Below are positions 6,936-16,327 of a stretch of DNA of 64,000 nucleotides, piece by piece (the first letter of the stretch is position 1; every line of letters begins with the position of its first letter). Source of the DNA: Marinobacter mangrovi. GTDB taxonomy: Bacteria; Pseudomonadota; Gammaproteobacteria; Pseudomonadales; Oleiphilaceae. The stretch covers positions 682,001 to 746,000 of the forward strand of contig NZ_JAERVO010000001.1 in assembly GCF_016798325.1 (NCBI RefSeq). The letters are read 5' to 3'. The notes below the pieces were generated by a model. It saw only the letters and a list, made by a program, of their open reading frames with translations. It had not been told where the DNA came from and ran no database searches. A program made the translations under genes and the position numbers.

Positions 6936-7886
6936 TCACGGCCAAATGAGGGCCTTGCCGTCGGTGTTCCACGTTGTCCTCGCAAAAAACGCCTCAAACA
7001 CCACTCGCTCACACTGTACGTTGGCCAGCTCCGCAAACCGGAAACGGACTTCCGTATCCGGTCCGCGCTGACAGAGCCGGCTGCAATCCAATGCCGCCAC
7101 TGTCCCGATCTTGGGATACCCACCCATGGTCTGCCGGTCGTTGAGCAGGACGATGGGCTGGCCGTCGGCAGGGACCTGGATGGAGCCCAGGGCAATGCCT
7201 TCGGAGAGCAGTGTCATTCCCGGGACGTCGATGTCGGTGCCCGATAACCGGTAACCCATGCGGTCGATTTGCTGGGTGATGGTGTAGGGCGCGGTCGTCA
7301 ATGTACGACGTGCTTCGTGGCTGAACGCCGAGTACTGGTAGCCCGGGATGACGTTCAGGGTGAGCGGGGCGGTGTAATCCGGGAGAAACGTCTCAGGCAT
7401 CTGCCGGTGCGGGGCGATGTCCGTGGACGCCGCTTCGATCAACTGGCCGGACTCGACGGCGCTTAAGCCGGGCAAGCCTTCCCGGGGCGTCATGGCGTGG
7501 CTTTGGCAGAGGCATTTGCCCAGCCAGCCGCCGCGCACCGCGATGTAGTTGAGCAAACCGCTGGTTGGCGATTCCAGGCTGATGGTGTCGCCGGCCTGCA
7601 GGGCGTGCGTGCGCCAGAGGGAGTGGCGGCGGCCGTTAATCGCCAATCGGCCCGCGGCACCGGTGACGGCGATGCTCATGGGGCCGGTGGCTTCGGCACT
7701 GAACCCGCCCATCAGGACTTCCAGGCAGGCGCTCCCACGGGGATTATCCAGCAGCTTGTTGGCCCAGCGAAACGCGTGCAGATCGGCGGCGCCACCGACG
7801 GCCAATCCCAGATGTTGCCCGTGTCGTCGTCCTTCATCCTGCAGGGTGGTTCGCAGGCCGGTACTTTGAACGCGCAGGCCGCTCAC
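6936..7886 (-). CDS. pxpC: 5-oxoprolinase subunit C (biotin-dependent carboxyltransferase-like)
   Basis: A 316-residue protein of the AHS2/PxpC family, shown by the start LRVQSTGLRTTLQDEGRRHGQHLGLAVGGAADLHAF and the conserved RMGYRLSG...LLSEGIALGSIQVPADGQPIVLLNDRQTMGGYPKIGTV block. With PxpA and PxpB it hydrolyses 5-oxoproline (pyroglutamate) to glutamate using ATP. The ATG overlaps the pxpB stop by 4 bp. It is the last gene of pxpABC; no clear terminator follows before the tRNA promoter. Confidence 0.92.
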   Translation of the reverse strand: MSGLRVQSTGLRTTLQDEGRRHGQHLGLAVGGAADLHAFRWANKLLDNPRGSACLEVLMGGFSAEATGPMSIAVTGAAGRLAINGRRHSLWRTHALQAGDTISLESPTSGLLNYIAVRGGWLGKCLCQSHAMTPREGLPGLSAVESGQLIEAASTDIAPHRQMPETFLPDYTAPLTLNVIPGYQYSAFSHEARRTLTTAPYTITQQIDRMGYRLSGTDIDVPGMTLLSEGIALGSIQVPADGQPIVLLNDRQTMGGYPKIGTVAALDCSRLCQRGPDTEVRFRFAELANVQCERVVFEAFFARTTWNTDGKALIWP

Positions 7887-8563
7887 AGCTCGCCTCCCTG
7901 CGCGAGAAAGTCCTCACGGGATATCGACTTGAAGGAGACTCGATCGCCCGTCTGAAGCAGCGACAGGCTGTCCAGTGAGAACAGTCGGGTGGGGCAGCGG
8001 CCAATGATGTTCCAGCCGCCCGGTGAGACGGATGGGTACACGGCGGTTTGCTGGTTGGCGATGCCGACGCTGCCGGCAGGTACACGCTGGCGTGGTGTTG
8101 TCTTGCGGGGTGTGGCAATCGACGGATCGACGGTGCCCATGAAACCAAAGCCGGGGGCAAAGCCCATGGCAAACACCCGGTAGGTCGTCGCCGTGTGCCG
8201 CTGGATCACGTCGTTAATGCTCAGTCCGGCCTGTTCGGCCAGCGCTTCGAGGTCCAGCCCCACGTCCGGGTGATAATAGACGGGTAATTCAATCAGGCGG
8301 CCTGTTGTAGCGGGCTCTGAGGTGTCTTCACCCGTCGCCGTCAGGATGAGCTCGATCGCACGGATGACCCGCCGGAAATCCACCTTGTGCAGATCGTAAA
8401 CCACAAGCAGCGTGGTGTAGGCGGGAACCTGATCGATGATCCAGTCGCCGAGTTGTTCGGCGATCGTTTGCTGCGCAGCCAGGATCCTCGGGGTCAACTG
8501 CTCATCCAGCGTATCGCCAAAGCGGATCAGGATACTGTCTTCGGAAACGGGCTCGATGATCAC
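7883..8563 (-). CDS. pxpB: 5-oxoprolinase subunit B
   Basis: A 226-residue AHS1/PxpB (KipI-like) protein; the blocks [23 protein letters not shown], and [13 protein letters not shown]...[32 protein letters not shown] identify the family. I chose the GTG at 8563 because it overlaps the pxpA stop as GTGA; the reading frame extends upstream but there it only shadows pxpA. PxpB and PxpC form the complex that processes the phosphorylated 5-oxoproline intermediate made by PxpA. Confidence 0.92.
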   Translation of the reverse strand: MIIEPVSEDSILIRFGDTLDEQLTPRILAAQQTIAEQLGDWIIDQVPAYTTLLVVYDLHKVDFRRVIRAIELILTATGEDTSEPATTGRLIELPVYYHPDVGLDLEALAEQAGLSINDVIQRHTATTYRVFAMGFAPGFGFMGTVDPSIATPRKTTPRQRVPAGSVGIANQQTAVYPSVSPGGWNIIGRCPTRLFSLDSLSLLQTGDRVSFKSISREDFLAQGGEL

Positions 8564-9297
8564 GCGGCTTTTCCCAGCGCCTCGCGTATCGCTTTCACGG
8601 CGGCCAGGGATTCGGGGTTGTCGCCGTGCACGCACAAGCTGTCTGCAGGCAGATCGAGCCACTGGCCTTCGATGCTTCGAACACCACCCTGTTCGGCGAA
8701 GCTGCGGGCCTGGGCCACTATGGTGGCGGCCTCGTGATGGACCGCACCCGGTTGCCGGCGCGAGACCAGCTGACCGTCGTTATCGTAAGCCCGGTCAGCA
8801 AACGCTTCGAGCCAGAGCGGGACGCCGTATTGCGCAGCCAGGGCCCGGTGGTCGCCGTGCATTCGGGTTGTGGGAATCATGAGCGTCAGGCTCGGGTTGT
8901 AATCGTGAACGGCTTTCAGGACGGCCTCAAGAACGGCCGGGTCCTTCATCATGTCGTTGTTCAGCGCCCCATGGGGTTTGACGTAGGCCACCTGTTGGCC
9001 CGCCGCCCGACAGATGCCATCCAGCGCGCCGACCTGGTACCAGATCAGGGCGTGGATCTGCTCCGCCGTGTGGGGCATCGACCGACGCCCAAACCCCTGA
9101 AGGTCGGCATAGGCCGGGTGGGCACCCATCATCACACCATGGCTGGCGGCCAACCGTACCGTTTTCACCATGATGTCGGGGTCGGACGCGTGGAAACCGC
9201 AGGCAATGTTGGCCATGTCGATCAGGGGCATGACCGCCTCGTCGTTGCCCATGGTCCAGGCGCCAAAGCTTTCGCCCAGGTCGCAATTCAGTTTCAA
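8560..9297 (-). CDS. pxpA: 5-oxoprolinase subunit A (LamB/YcsF family)
   Basis: A 245-residue protein starting [19 protein letters not shown] and containing [33 protein letters not shown] and [11 protein letters not shown], all diagnostic of the LamB/YcsF family. The start is a TTG preceded by AAGGAGA; the frame extends to 9360 but the family N-terminus begins here. First gene of a translationally coupled pxpA-pxpB-pxpC operon. It lies 172 bp downstream of gabT on the same strand, which hints at a shared lactam or 4-aminobutyrate role. Confidence 0.92.
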   Translation of the reverse strand: MKLNCDLGESFGAWTMGNDEAVMPLIDMANIACGFHASDPDIMVKTVRLAASHGVMMGAHPAYADLQGFGRRSMPHTAEQIHALIWYQVGALDGICRAAGQQVAYVKPHGALNNDMMKDPAVLEAVLKAVHDYNPSLTLMIPTTRMHGDHRALAAQYGVPLWLEAFADRAYDNDGQLVSRRQPGAVHHEAATIVAQARSFAEQGGVRSIEGQWLDLPADSLCVHGDNPESLAAVKAIREALGKAA

Positions 9298-9434
9298 GGT
9301 GGTCTCCTTCGGGGGTGATACAGCTTCAGGATAACAGGCCCTATGAAGGGGTAAAGCCATGTTGGCCGCAGGATTTTAACGGGCGGGGATCGTCGGGTGG
9401 GGGCAGCAAAGACGGAGATAGGAAGGAGAGTGTT

Positions 9435-9461
9435 GGGCGGAACACCCGCAGGTGCCCGCCC
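9435..9461 (-). terminator. Hairpin between gabT and pxpA
   Basis: GGGCGG/CCGCCC plus an inner CACC/GGTG stem forms a strong hairpin 9 bp after the gabT stop. No T-run follows, so it may act as a processing or attenuation element rather than a terminator. Confidence 0.35.
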
Positions 9462-9469
9462 GTCTGACA

Positions 9470-10750
9470 TCAAGCTTCCAGTTCGGCCAGGCTCTCCTCC
9501 ATGATCGCCAGGCCCTCTTCGAGCACATCGTCCTCGATGGTGATGGGCATCAGCACTCGGATCGAGTTGCCCCAGAGGCCGCAGTTGAGCAGGATCAGTC
9601 CTTTTTCCTTGCACTTCTTGACCAGGGCGCCGGTCATCTCCGGCTCCGGGGTGCGCGAGGCTTTGTCCGTCACCAGCTCGAAAGCGGCCATGGGCCCGAG
9701 GTGGCGGACGTTGTCGACGTGTTTGAACTTGTCCTGCCATTGCAGGAAGCGTTTTTCCAGCTTGTTGCCCAGAACCACGCTTTTCTCGAGGATGTTTTCC
9801 TCTTCAAACACCTCCAGCACGGCCAGCGCCGACGCACAGGCCAGCGGGCTGCCGCTGTAAGTGCCGCCCAGGCTGTTGGGGCCGGAGGCGTCCATCATGC
9901 GGGCGTTGCCGACCACGGCGGAAATCGGCATGCCGTCCGCCATGCTCTTGGCCATGGTCATGATGTCCGGCTTCACGTTGCTGTGCTCGATGGCGAACAT
10001 CTTGCCGGTACGGCCGAAGCCGGACTGCACTTCGTCGACGATCAGGGCGATGCCGTGATCGTCACAGATCTTGCGTAGCGCCTGCAGGAAGCTGGGCGGT
10101 GCGATGTAGAAGCCGCCTTCACCCTGGACCGCCTCAACGACAATCGCTGCGACGTCCTTGGTCGGGATGTCCGTCTTGAACAGCATGTGAAGCGCATCCA
10201 GCGCGTCTTCCTCGGTGATGCCGTGGTAGGGAATCGGGAAGGGGGCGCGGAAAACCCCGCCGGGCATGGGGCCGAAGTCGTGTTTGTAGGGCAGAACCTT
10301 ACCGGTCATGGCCAGGGTCATCAGGGTCCGGCCATGGTAGCCGCCGTCAAAGCAGATGACGCCGTGGCGTCCGGTGGCGCAACGGGCAATCTTGACGGCA
10401 TTCTCCAACGCTTCGGCACCGGCGTTGAACATACAGGCCTTGGCCGCATCCCCGGTCACCGGTGAAACCTTGCACAGCTTTTCGGCCAGCTGGACGTAAG
10501 GGGCGTAGGGCATGACGGTCTGGCAGGTGTGCATCACCTTATCCAGCTGCGCCTTCACGGCGTCCACGATTTTCGGGTGTCGATGGCCGATGTTGAGAAC
10601 GCCGATACCCCCGGCAAAGTCGATCATTCGCTTGCCGTCCGCATCCCAGACTTCTGCATTCTTCGCCCGGTCGGCGAACTGATCGTTCGGGCTGGCAGCG
10701 CCGGCCGCAACGTACTTTTCCTTGAGGGCTTGCAGTTCAGCGTTGTTCAT
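9470..10750 (-). CDS. gabT: 4-aminobutyrate aminotransferase
   Basis: A 426-residue class III PLP aminotransferase that moves the amino group of GABA to 2-oxoglutarate, giving succinate semialdehyde. Visible are IDFAGGIGVLNIGHRHPKI, FNAGAEALENAVKIAR, FDGGYHGRT, the IVDEVQSGFGRTGKMFA block, and the Schiff-base lysine in MTMAKSMADGMPIS. The ATG at 10750 has GGAGAA upstream; the open frame upstream to 10819 is unlikely to be translated. No gabD or GABA permease is adjacent; instead pxpABC follows. Related omega-amino-acid substrates cannot be excluded. Confidence 0.92.
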   Translation of the reverse strand: MNNAELQALKEKYVAAGAASPNDQFADRAKNAEVWDADGKRMIDFAGGIGVLNIGHRHPKIVDAVKAQLDKVMHTCQTVMPYAPYVQLAEKLCKVSPVTGDAAKACMFNAGAEALENAVKIARCATGRHGVICFDGGYHGRTLMTLAMTGKVLPYKHDFGPMPGGVFRAPFPIPYHGITEEDALDALHMLFKTDIPTKDVAAIVVEAVQGEGGFYIAPPSFLQALRKICDDHGIALIVDEVQSGFGRTGKMFAIEHSNVKPDIMTMAKSMADGMPISAVVGNARMMDASGPNSLGGTYSGSPLACASALAVLEVFEEENILEKSVVLGNKLEKRFLQWQDKFKHVDNVRHLGPMAAFELVTDKASRTPEPEMTGALVKKCKEKGLILLNCGLWGNSIRVLMPITIEDDVLEEGLAIMEESLAELEA

Positions 10751-11171
10751 AGGCGTTCTCCTGATTGGCATGCCGCGACATTCCGGCACGTTCATGGAAA
10801 ATGGAATGGGACTCCCCATTCCTGGGCGACTGGTCTATCTATGACAGCCTAATCCTGACCTTTCTTCATTACAGCTTATAACTTAGAGGCTAAACCCCGG
10901 GTCTTGCCACCCCCTGAGCCTAAATTTCTGTTCGTTTCCGAGTGGAATCCGGACCACTCTGATCCGTGCGATCCGGCCATTAACCGGTCATATCCCGTCG
11001 AAGCGCTGTCATATCGGGCCATAGCGGCGTTTTGGGCGTGAAGTCGATGCAGTTGCCCATATAGTGGGAAGAACAAGAAAGCGTGATCAGGATGATCCGT
11101 GACAACAACGAGATGACTTGGATTTCTTGTTGATACGAAGCCAAGAGGCTTCACGCAAAGGAGGCTCAACG
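10751..11171. other. Divergent intergenic region
   Basis: This 421-bp region lies between leftward gabT and a rightward small gene. It must carry promoters for both, but I see no convincing hexamer pair, RNA gene or repeat. An AAGGAGG ribosome binding site lies just before 11172. Confidence 0.5.
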
Positions 11172-11525
11172 ATGAGCATGGCTATTAACCGGGTGATTGG
11201 TTTGACGGAAGAGCGTCAACTCGAGGCGCGTTATGGCGTGACCGACCTGCACATCAGCTGGCGGGACGATGTCGTCGGCCAGCGCCAGACCGATCCCAAT
11301 GGTCAGGAGCACCTGGCCCCGCTGGTCACCTGGCGCTATCGTGGCCAGACCTACCGGTTTGTTCCCCAGCTGGCTTTCCGGATCGAATTCCGGACGCTGC
11401 CGGCTGTCCTGCGTCAATGCGGTTTGCAGGAACGTCAGTACTTTGTTGTGGATGGGCTGGCCCTGTCGCGGGAGATCGGCGGGCAGTTGGTCACTCGCGG
11501 GCGACTGCCGGATGCCGTGTCGTAA
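11172..11525 (+). CDS. Small protein of unknown function
   Basis: A 117-residue soluble protein that I do not recognise. The ATG at 11172 has a strong AAGGAGG upstream; a second ATG two codons later is possible. The sequence has no signal peptide or membrane segment. It contains a WRDDVVGQRQTDPNGQEHLAPLVTW stretch, several Arg/Gln residues and two cysteines region CGLQ. It stands alone, with its own terminator at 11546-11572, and faces hemH. The good ribosome binding site and terminator support a real gene. Confidence 0.7.
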   Translation: MSMAINRVIGLTEERQLEARYGVTDLHISWRDDVVGQRQTDPNGQEHLAPLVTWRYRGQTYRFVPQLAFRIEFRTLPAVLRQCGLQERQYFVVDGLALSREIGGQLVTRGRLPDAVS

Positions 11526-11545
11526 CGGCCAATACGGAGAAAGAA

Positions 11546-11572
11546 ACGGAAGCCTGCGGGCTTCCGTTTTTT
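11546..11572. terminator. Bidirectional terminator between the small gene and hemH
   Basis: ACGGAAGCC/GGCTTCCGT stem followed by TTTTTT on the plus strand and by TTTCTTTCT when read leftward. It can serve the 11172 gene and hemH. Confidence 0.85.
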
Positions 11573-11588
11573 GTGGATGACTATCCGT

Positions 11589-12680
11589 TTATTCGGTGGC
11601 CCCCAAAGCTTTTGCCCGTTGGGCCCGGTCCCGCAGGGCTTTGGTGCCCGGGCTGCGCAGGGTCCAGCCTTTCAGGTTTTCTTCGATCAGTTGCTCCAGG
11701 GCGTCGATGTGCACATCCTCGGCATTCAGCGCCGGAATGTACTGGAAGCGCTCGCCGCCGGCGTCCATGAAATAGCCCCGGTTTTCCTCATCGATCTCTT
11801 CAATCGTTTCCAGGCAGTCGGCGGAGAAGCCCGGGCAGAACACGTCGATGGATTTGACCCCCTGATCGGGCAGTGCCTTGAGGGTTTCATCCGTGTAGGG
11901 CCTGAGCCATTCCTCGCGTCCGAACCGGGACTGGAACGTCGTCATGTAATCGTGTTCGCCCAGTCCCAGTCGCTCGGCCAGTAAGCGGGAGGTTTTCAGG
12001 CACTCGCAGTGATACGGGTCGCCGTTGAGCAGGTAGCGCTTGGGAATGCCGTGATAGGACAGAATCAGTTTCTCGCCAGCGCCGTGTTGGGCGCGATGGG
12101 CCTCGATGTGACGGGCCATCGCCTCGATGTAGGGTGGATAGTCCGGATAGTGGCTGATAAAGCGGAAGTCCGGCAGCCAGCGGCGCTGACTGAAATCCTT
12201 GCTGATGGCGTCGAACGTGGACGCCGAAGTGGATGCCGAATACTGGGGGTAGAGCGGCAGAACCAGCAGTTGGCGGACACCGGCCTGTTGCAGCTGCTCC
12301 AAAACTGAAGAAACGGACGGCGAGCCATAGCGCATGGCGAAGGCTACCACCACGTTGTCGCCATAGCGCGCCTGCAGGCGCTCTCTGAGCATCTCGCACT
12401 GGTTGGCGGTATGAATCAGCAAGGGCGACCCCTCGGCGGTCCAGACCTTGCTGTAGGCTGCTGCTGACCGCTTTGGGCGAATCCGGAGAATGACCCCGTT
12501 GAGAATCAGCCACCACAGCAGGCGCGGAAATTCCACCACCCGAGGGTCCGACAGGAACTCCCTCAGGTATCGGCGCAGGGCTGGCGCCGTCGGCGCGTCC
12601 GGTGTGCCCAGGTTGGTGATCAGAATACCGGTTTTCTGGGGTTGCTGGTGTTTGAATCCGGTTGGACCCTGGTAACGCAT
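11589..12680 (-). CDS. hemH: Ferrochelatase
   Basis: A 363-residue protein that inserts Fe2+ into protoporphyrin IX, the last step of haem synthesis. Family blocks are TGILITNLGTPDAPT at the N-terminus, LPLYPQYSASTSASTFD, the catalytic histidine in LSYHGIP, and the conserved glutamate in CPGFSADCLETIEEI. Length is normal for a bacterial enzyme. It lies 74 bp downstream of the SulP permease stop on the same strand, so read-through is possible. The bidirectional terminator at 11546-11572 ends it. Confidence 0.96.
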   Translation of the reverse strand: MRYQGPTGFKHQQPQKTGILITNLGTPDAPTAPALRRYLREFLSDPRVVEFPRLLWWLILNGVILRIRPKRSAAAYSKVWTAEGSPLLIHTANQCEMLRERLQARYGDNVVVAFAMRYGSPSVSSVLEQLQQAGVRQLLVLPLYPQYSASTSASTFDAISKDFSQRRWLPDFRFISHYPDYPPYIEAMARHIEAHRAQHGAGEKLILSYHGIPKRYLLNGDPYHCECLKTSRLLAERLGLGEHDYMTTFQSRFGREEWLRPYTDETLKALPDQGVKSIDVFCPGFSADCLETIEEIDEENRGYFMDAGGERFQYIPALNAEDVHIDALEQLIEENLKGWTLRSPGTKALRDRAQRAKALGATE

Positions 12681-12754
12681 GGTGTGTTTCCGTCAACAAT
12701 CACAAGTGGATGGCAGCTGCTGGACGCAATCCGGCGGCGGACGTTCCAGATACG

Positions 12755-14533
12755 TCAGTGTGCGCCGGAAGGATTAGCTTTTTCGCCGGACGAGTCAATG
12801 GCGTGCGTTGATAGCGGATGTCTATCGCTCAGCGTTCGCCAGGCGTCGAAGGTGCTGAGGAACACCTCGCCGGACAGGTTTTGCAGGAACCGGGTTCGCC
12901 GCAGGCGATCCATCACCGGTCCCTTGACCTCCGACAGGTGCAGTTGTATGCCGGCGCTTTGCAGTCGGGTGTTGATGGCTTCCAGCGTTTCCAGCGCCGA
13001 CGCATCGATGGTATTGATGCCGGTGCACATCAACACGAAATCCGTGGCTTCCGGGCGCCGGCTGACCAGCTCACTGACGCAGTCATCCAGGTAGCGGGCG
13101 TTGGCAAAATAGAGGGTTTCATCCACACGCAGGATCACAATCAGCGGGTGTGTTTCCACGGCGTAGCGTTGCTGGTTACGAAAGTGTTCGGTGCCCGGGA
13201 TGCGGCCGACCACGGCCACGTGCGGCCGGCTGGTCCGATACAGGTACAGCATCAGTGACAGCGCGACACCGGCGAGAATGCCCGGAATGACGCCCGCCAG
13301 GAGCGTCAGCAGCAGCGTGGTCAGCAGGGCCAGGCCGTCCTGGCGGGAATAGCGCCAGGTGTCCGCAATGGCCCTGAAATCGACCAGCGTGGTCACCGCC
13401 ACGATGATGATCGCGGCCAGTGTCGACTTGGGCAGGTAATGGAACAGATCGGTGAAGAAAACCGTGACCAGGGCAATGCCTATGGCGCTGAATACCCCGG
13501 CCAGCTGGGTTCGGGCGCCGGCTTCGATGTTAACGACCGAACGGGAGAAGCCGCCGGCCACAGCAAGCCCGCCCGATACGGCGGCGGCCAGGTTGGCCGC
13601 GCCCAGCCCCATCAGTTCCTGGTTGGCGTCCAGCCGCTCACCCCGGCGGGCGGCGATACGATGCGCAATCGATGTGGACTCCACAAAAATCACCAGGCTG
13701 ATCAGGATGGCCGGCACCGCCAGGGCCTCCACCAGGGGCAGGTTAATCGCGGGCAGCGACAGCCCGGGCAACCCGGACGGCAGGTTGCCGATCACGCGGA
13801 CGCCGGCGGTGTCGAGGTGCCGCCAGGCCGTCACGGCGGCGGTGGCGATCACCACCAGCATGGGGGCCAGGCGCGCCAGCGTTGATGCCACGCCGACAGG
13901 CAGGCCAATGGCACAGAACAGGCGCTGGCTGAATCGGCGGGCCAGCAGCAGGAACAGGACGGAGCCGATGCCGAGGATGGCCGTCGGATCATTGAACCGG
14001 CCCACGTGTTCGCCGATTGAGTGGAGTAATGCGGGTAAGGTGCTGCCTTCGGTGGGAATGCCCAGCAGGGTTCCGACCTGACTGAGGATGATGATCAGTG
14101 CCGAACCGGAGATAAAACCGGAGATCACCGGGTGGCTGATAAAGTTGGCCATGAACCCGAGGCGTGCGACACCCATAACGAAGAGGATGACGCCGCAGAG
14201 CAGGGCCAGTACCAGTGAGCTGGTGGCAAAATCGGCCAGACCCGCGGCCTGGATGTCGCCGACGGTGGTGGCGCTCATCAAGGCGATCAGCGCCACCGGG
14301 CCAACCGCCAGGGCGCTGCTGCTGGCAAACAGGGCGTAACCAATGACCGGCAGGAGACTCGCGTACAGGCCCGCCTGGGCCGGCAGGCCGGCGAGCAGGG
14401 CATAGGCCAACGACTGGGGAATCACCAGCACGGTCATGATGCACGCGGCCAGCAGATCCTGGATCAGCGTGGTGCGGTGATAGTCGCGCAGCCAGCCCAG
14501 AGGCGGCAGTACTGCGGAGAGGCGTTCTCTCAT
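12755..14533 (-). CDS. SulP-family anion permease with STAS domain
   Basis: A 592-residue inner-membrane protein with about 10-14 hydrophobic segments (residues about 20-420), including the SulP signature VIPQSLAYALLAGLPAQAGLYASLLPVIGYALF, and a C-terminal cytoplasmic STAS domain (about 440-560, FVLMCTGINTIDASALETLEAI). SulP proteins carry sulfate, bicarbonate or other anions. It is the last gene of the bigR-type operon, which suggests export or exchange of a sulfur oxyanion such as sulfite or sulfate; that substrate is inference. Confidence 0.9.
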   Translation of the reverse strand: MRERLSAVLPPLGWLRDYHRTTLIQDLLAACIMTVLVIPQSLAYALLAGLPAQAGLYASLLPVIGYALFASSSALAVGPVALIALMSATTVGDIQAAGLADFATSSLVLALLCGVILFVMGVARLGFMANFISHPVISGFISGSALIIILSQVGTLLGIPTEGSTLPALLHSIGEHVGRFNDPTAILGIGSVLFLLLARRFSQRLFCAIGLPVGVASTLARLAPMLVVIATAAVTAWRHLDTAGVRVIGNLPSGLPGLSLPAINLPLVEALAVPAILISLVIFVESTSIAHRIAARRGERLDANQELMGLGAANLAAAVSGGLAVAGGFSRSVVNIEAGARTQLAGVFSAIGIALVTVFFTDLFHYLPKSTLAAIIIVAVTTLVDFRAIADTWRYSRQDGLALLTTLLLTLLAGVIPGILAGVALSLMLYLYRTSRPHVAVVGRIPGTEHFRNQQRYAVETHPLIVILRVDETLYFANARYLDDCVSELVSRRPEATDFVLMCTGINTIDASALETLEAINTRLQSAGIQLHLSEVKGPVMDRLRRTRFLQNLSGEVFLSTFDAWRTLSDRHPLSTHAIDSSGEKANPSGAH

Positions 14534-14550
14534 TACCGCCCGGATCCCGA

Positions 14551-14985
14551 TCAGTCGTTGCGTTTGGCGGCGATGCGGAGCATCCGCTCACGCTGCGCGC
14601 CAAGGTCATACCCTTCCGATCGGGCGGTCTGCAGAAGCTGGTCGATGTTGTCCTGACGGGCTCGGGACAGGGCCCAGAGCGTTGAGCAGCGGGTGCCCGT
14701 GCGGCAGAAGGCGAGGATGGGCTTGGAGGCCGTTTCCAGAAGTGGCGCGAAACGAGCCACATCGTCATCGGTGATGTTGCCGGATTGCACCGGCAGGTAA
14801 ACCCATTCCATGCCGTTTTCGCGGGCGGCCTGGGCGATGGCGTCCGTGGCGGGTTGGTCGTCACCCTCTCGGTCCGGTCGATTGGAGACCAGTGTCTTGA
14901 ATCCGGCGCGGGCTGCTTCCGCCACGTCGTCCACCGTAATCTGCGGAGCGACCGTCAGATCGTCGTCGAGTTTGTGCAATTCCAT
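14551..14985 (-). CDS. DUF442/Blh-like sulfurtransferase-phosphatase domain protein
   Basis: A 144-residue protein of the TIGR01244/DUF442 family, which has a dual-specificity-phosphatase fold and a rhodanese-like active loop. The loop is seen as FCRTGTRCSTLWALSRA. The family start LDDDLTVAPQI and FKTLVSNRPDREGDDQP are clear. In Blh proteins this domain is fused to an ETHE1-type persulfide dioxygenase; here it stands alone. It sits between the YeeE/YedE pair and the SulP gene in a BigR-controlled operon, so a role in handling protein or small-molecule persulfides is likely. Confidence 0.82.
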   Translation of the reverse strand: MELHKLDDDLTVAPQITVDDVAEAARAGFKTLVSNRPDREGDDQPATDAIAQAARENGMEWVYLPVQSGNITDDDVARFAPLLETASKPILAFCRTGTRCSTLWALSRARQDNIDQLLQTARSEGYDLGAQRERMLRIAAKRND

Positions 14986-15074
14986 GGCAGTCTCCTGTTG
15001 AATGGTAATCGGGCGCAGCGTCCGGTTTTATGCCGCGAGAGTAACATGAGCGGGGCGATGCTGTACGCCGCGAT

Positions 15075-15518
15075 TTATGACCCCAAAGCCGTGTGCTGAC
15101 GCTGCTCCCATGATTGGAAAACCTGAAACAGGATCATACCGGCCACCATGGCGGCGACGAAAATAACCGCCTTGGCCTGGCCGGCACCCAGAGCCACGAT
15201 AGCCGGGCCCGGGCAGAAGCCGGCGAGTCCCCAGCCGGCCCCGAACAACAGGGCGCCGATCACCAGCCGGCGGTCGATGACGGTGCTGTCCGGCAGTCGC
15301 ATGGGGTGTCCCAGCAGACTGGTGGTGCGCCGACGGGCTGCGGTAAAACCGAACAGACCGACCAGGATTGCGCCGACCATGACCAGCGCCAGCGAGGGGT
15401 CCCAGACTCCGGCCAGATCCAGGAAGCCAAGGACCTTGGCGGGATTCGCCATGCCCGAGACCAGCAGGCCAACACCGAAAATCAACCCCGAAATAAAGGC
15501 AAATAACAGGGTTCGCAT
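15075..15518 (-). CDS. YeeE/YedE (DUF6691-type) sulfur-compound membrane protein, second half
   Basis: A 147-residue membrane protein with four hydrophobic segments and the motif LFGAGWGLAGFCPGPAIVALG, a conserved cysteine loop of the YeeE/YedE family. I chose the ATG at 15518, which overlaps the stop of the preceding partner gene (TGATG). Together with that partner it forms a split YeeE-like transporter resembling PmpA/PmpB, thought to move a sulfur species across the inner membrane. The frame extends upstream but there only shadows the partner. Confidence 0.85.
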   Translation of the reverse strand: MRTLLFAFISGLIFGVGLLVSGMANPAKVLGFLDLAGVWDPSLALVMVGAILVGLFGFTAARRRTTSLLGHPMRLPDSTVIDRRLVIGALLFGAGWGLAGFCPGPAIVALGAGQAKAVIFVAAMVAGMILFQVFQSWEQRQHTALGS

Positions 15519-15958
15519 CACACACCTCCCAGCACGTGGCGCACGATATAGACGGTGACAAAGCCCATGGCCATGAACAGCGTGGTGGCCACCAGCGAGC
15601 GAGGTGACAGGCGCGACAGGCCGCACACCCCATGGCCACTGGTGCAGCCGGATCCCATCCGGGTGCCGAAACCCACCAACAGTCCTGCAATCACCAGCAG
15701 CGGCGTCGAGGCATCGATTTCGATGGCTGGCAGGGCTGCAACGACCACCCAGATCAGGGGGGCCGACACCATTCCGAGCAGGAAGGCGACTCGCCAGGCA
15801 TTCTCACCTTTTGAGGGGGTGAGCAGTCCGCCCAATATGCCGCTGATGCCGGCTATGCGTCCGTTGACGAGAATGAGTATAACGGCCGCGAGGCCGATCA
15901 TTATACCGCCTGTGAGGGCGGTCATCGGTGTGAAGTGTGTCCAGTCGATCGTCATCAC
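15518..15958 (-). CDS. YeeE/YedE sulfur-compound membrane protein, first half
   Basis: A 146-residue protein with about four membrane segments and the motif GFGTRMGSGCTSGHGVCGLSRLSPRSLVAT, which carries the conserved cysteines of the YeeE/YedE family. It overlaps the bigR stop by 4 bp and its downstream partner by 3 bp, so the three are translationally coupled. It resembles PmpA/PmpB proteins of bigR operons in plant-associated bacteria. The transported species (thiosulfate, sulfide or sulfite) cannot be read from the sequence. Confidence 0.85.
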   Translation of the reverse strand: MMTIDWTHFTPMTALTGGIMIGLAAVILILVNGRIAGISGILGGLLTPSKGENAWRVAFLLGMVSAPLIWVVVAALPAIEIDASTPLLVIAGLLVGFGTRMGSGCTSGHGVCGLSRLSPRSLVATTLFMAMGFVTVYIVRHVLGGV

Positions 15959-16275
15959 ACGGTCTCCTCTGTACAGAACAGATCATAGAGCTGCTGAACC
16001 ATCACCAACACTTTGGGATCGTCGATCCGGTAGAACACCTGCTTGCCCAGCTTGCGGGGCGCAATCAGTCCCTCCCGCCGCAAAATGCCCAACTGCTGGG
16101 ACAGGGAAGGCTGGCGAATGCCGGTGGCGGCCTCCAGATCGCTGACGCCCAGCTCACCCTGGCTGAGCTGGCACAGCAGCATCAGTCGGTCGGCATTGGC
16201 AATACTGCGCAGGAACTGGCTGGCGCGGTCGGCAGAAGCCCGCATTTCATGGATGTCGATGGCCGGCTCACTCAT
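15955..16275 (-). CDS. bigR: BigR/SqrR-type ArsR-family persulfide-sensing repressor
   Basis: A 106-residue winged-helix regulator with recognition region ATGIRQPSLSQQLGILRREGLIAPRKLGKQVFYRI. Two cysteines, C35 and C101, are 66 residues apart, the same spacing as the redox pair C42/C108 reported for BigR, which forms a tetrasulfide or disulfide link on reaction with sulfide. There are no metal-site histidine or cysteine clusters of ArsR/SmtB type. It heads the operon with the YeeE pair, DUF442 and SulP genes. A promoter with an AT-rich core lies directly upstream and is the likely operator. Confidence 0.85.
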   Translation of the reverse strand: MSEPAIDIHEMRASADRASQFLRSIANADRLMLLCQLSQGELGVSDLEAATGIRQPSLSQQLGILRREGLIAPRKLGKQVFYRIDDPKVLVMVQQLYDLFCTEETV

Positions 16276-16327
16276 GACCCTGAAATCTCCGATATCATTG
16301 GTTCGGAATTAAATAACATTTAAATAT

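Noticed and set aside
15028-15690. A 220-codon leftward frame across the YeeE/YedE pair
   Set aside because: It is out of frame with both membrane proteins, whose cysteine motifs are intact in the chosen frames.
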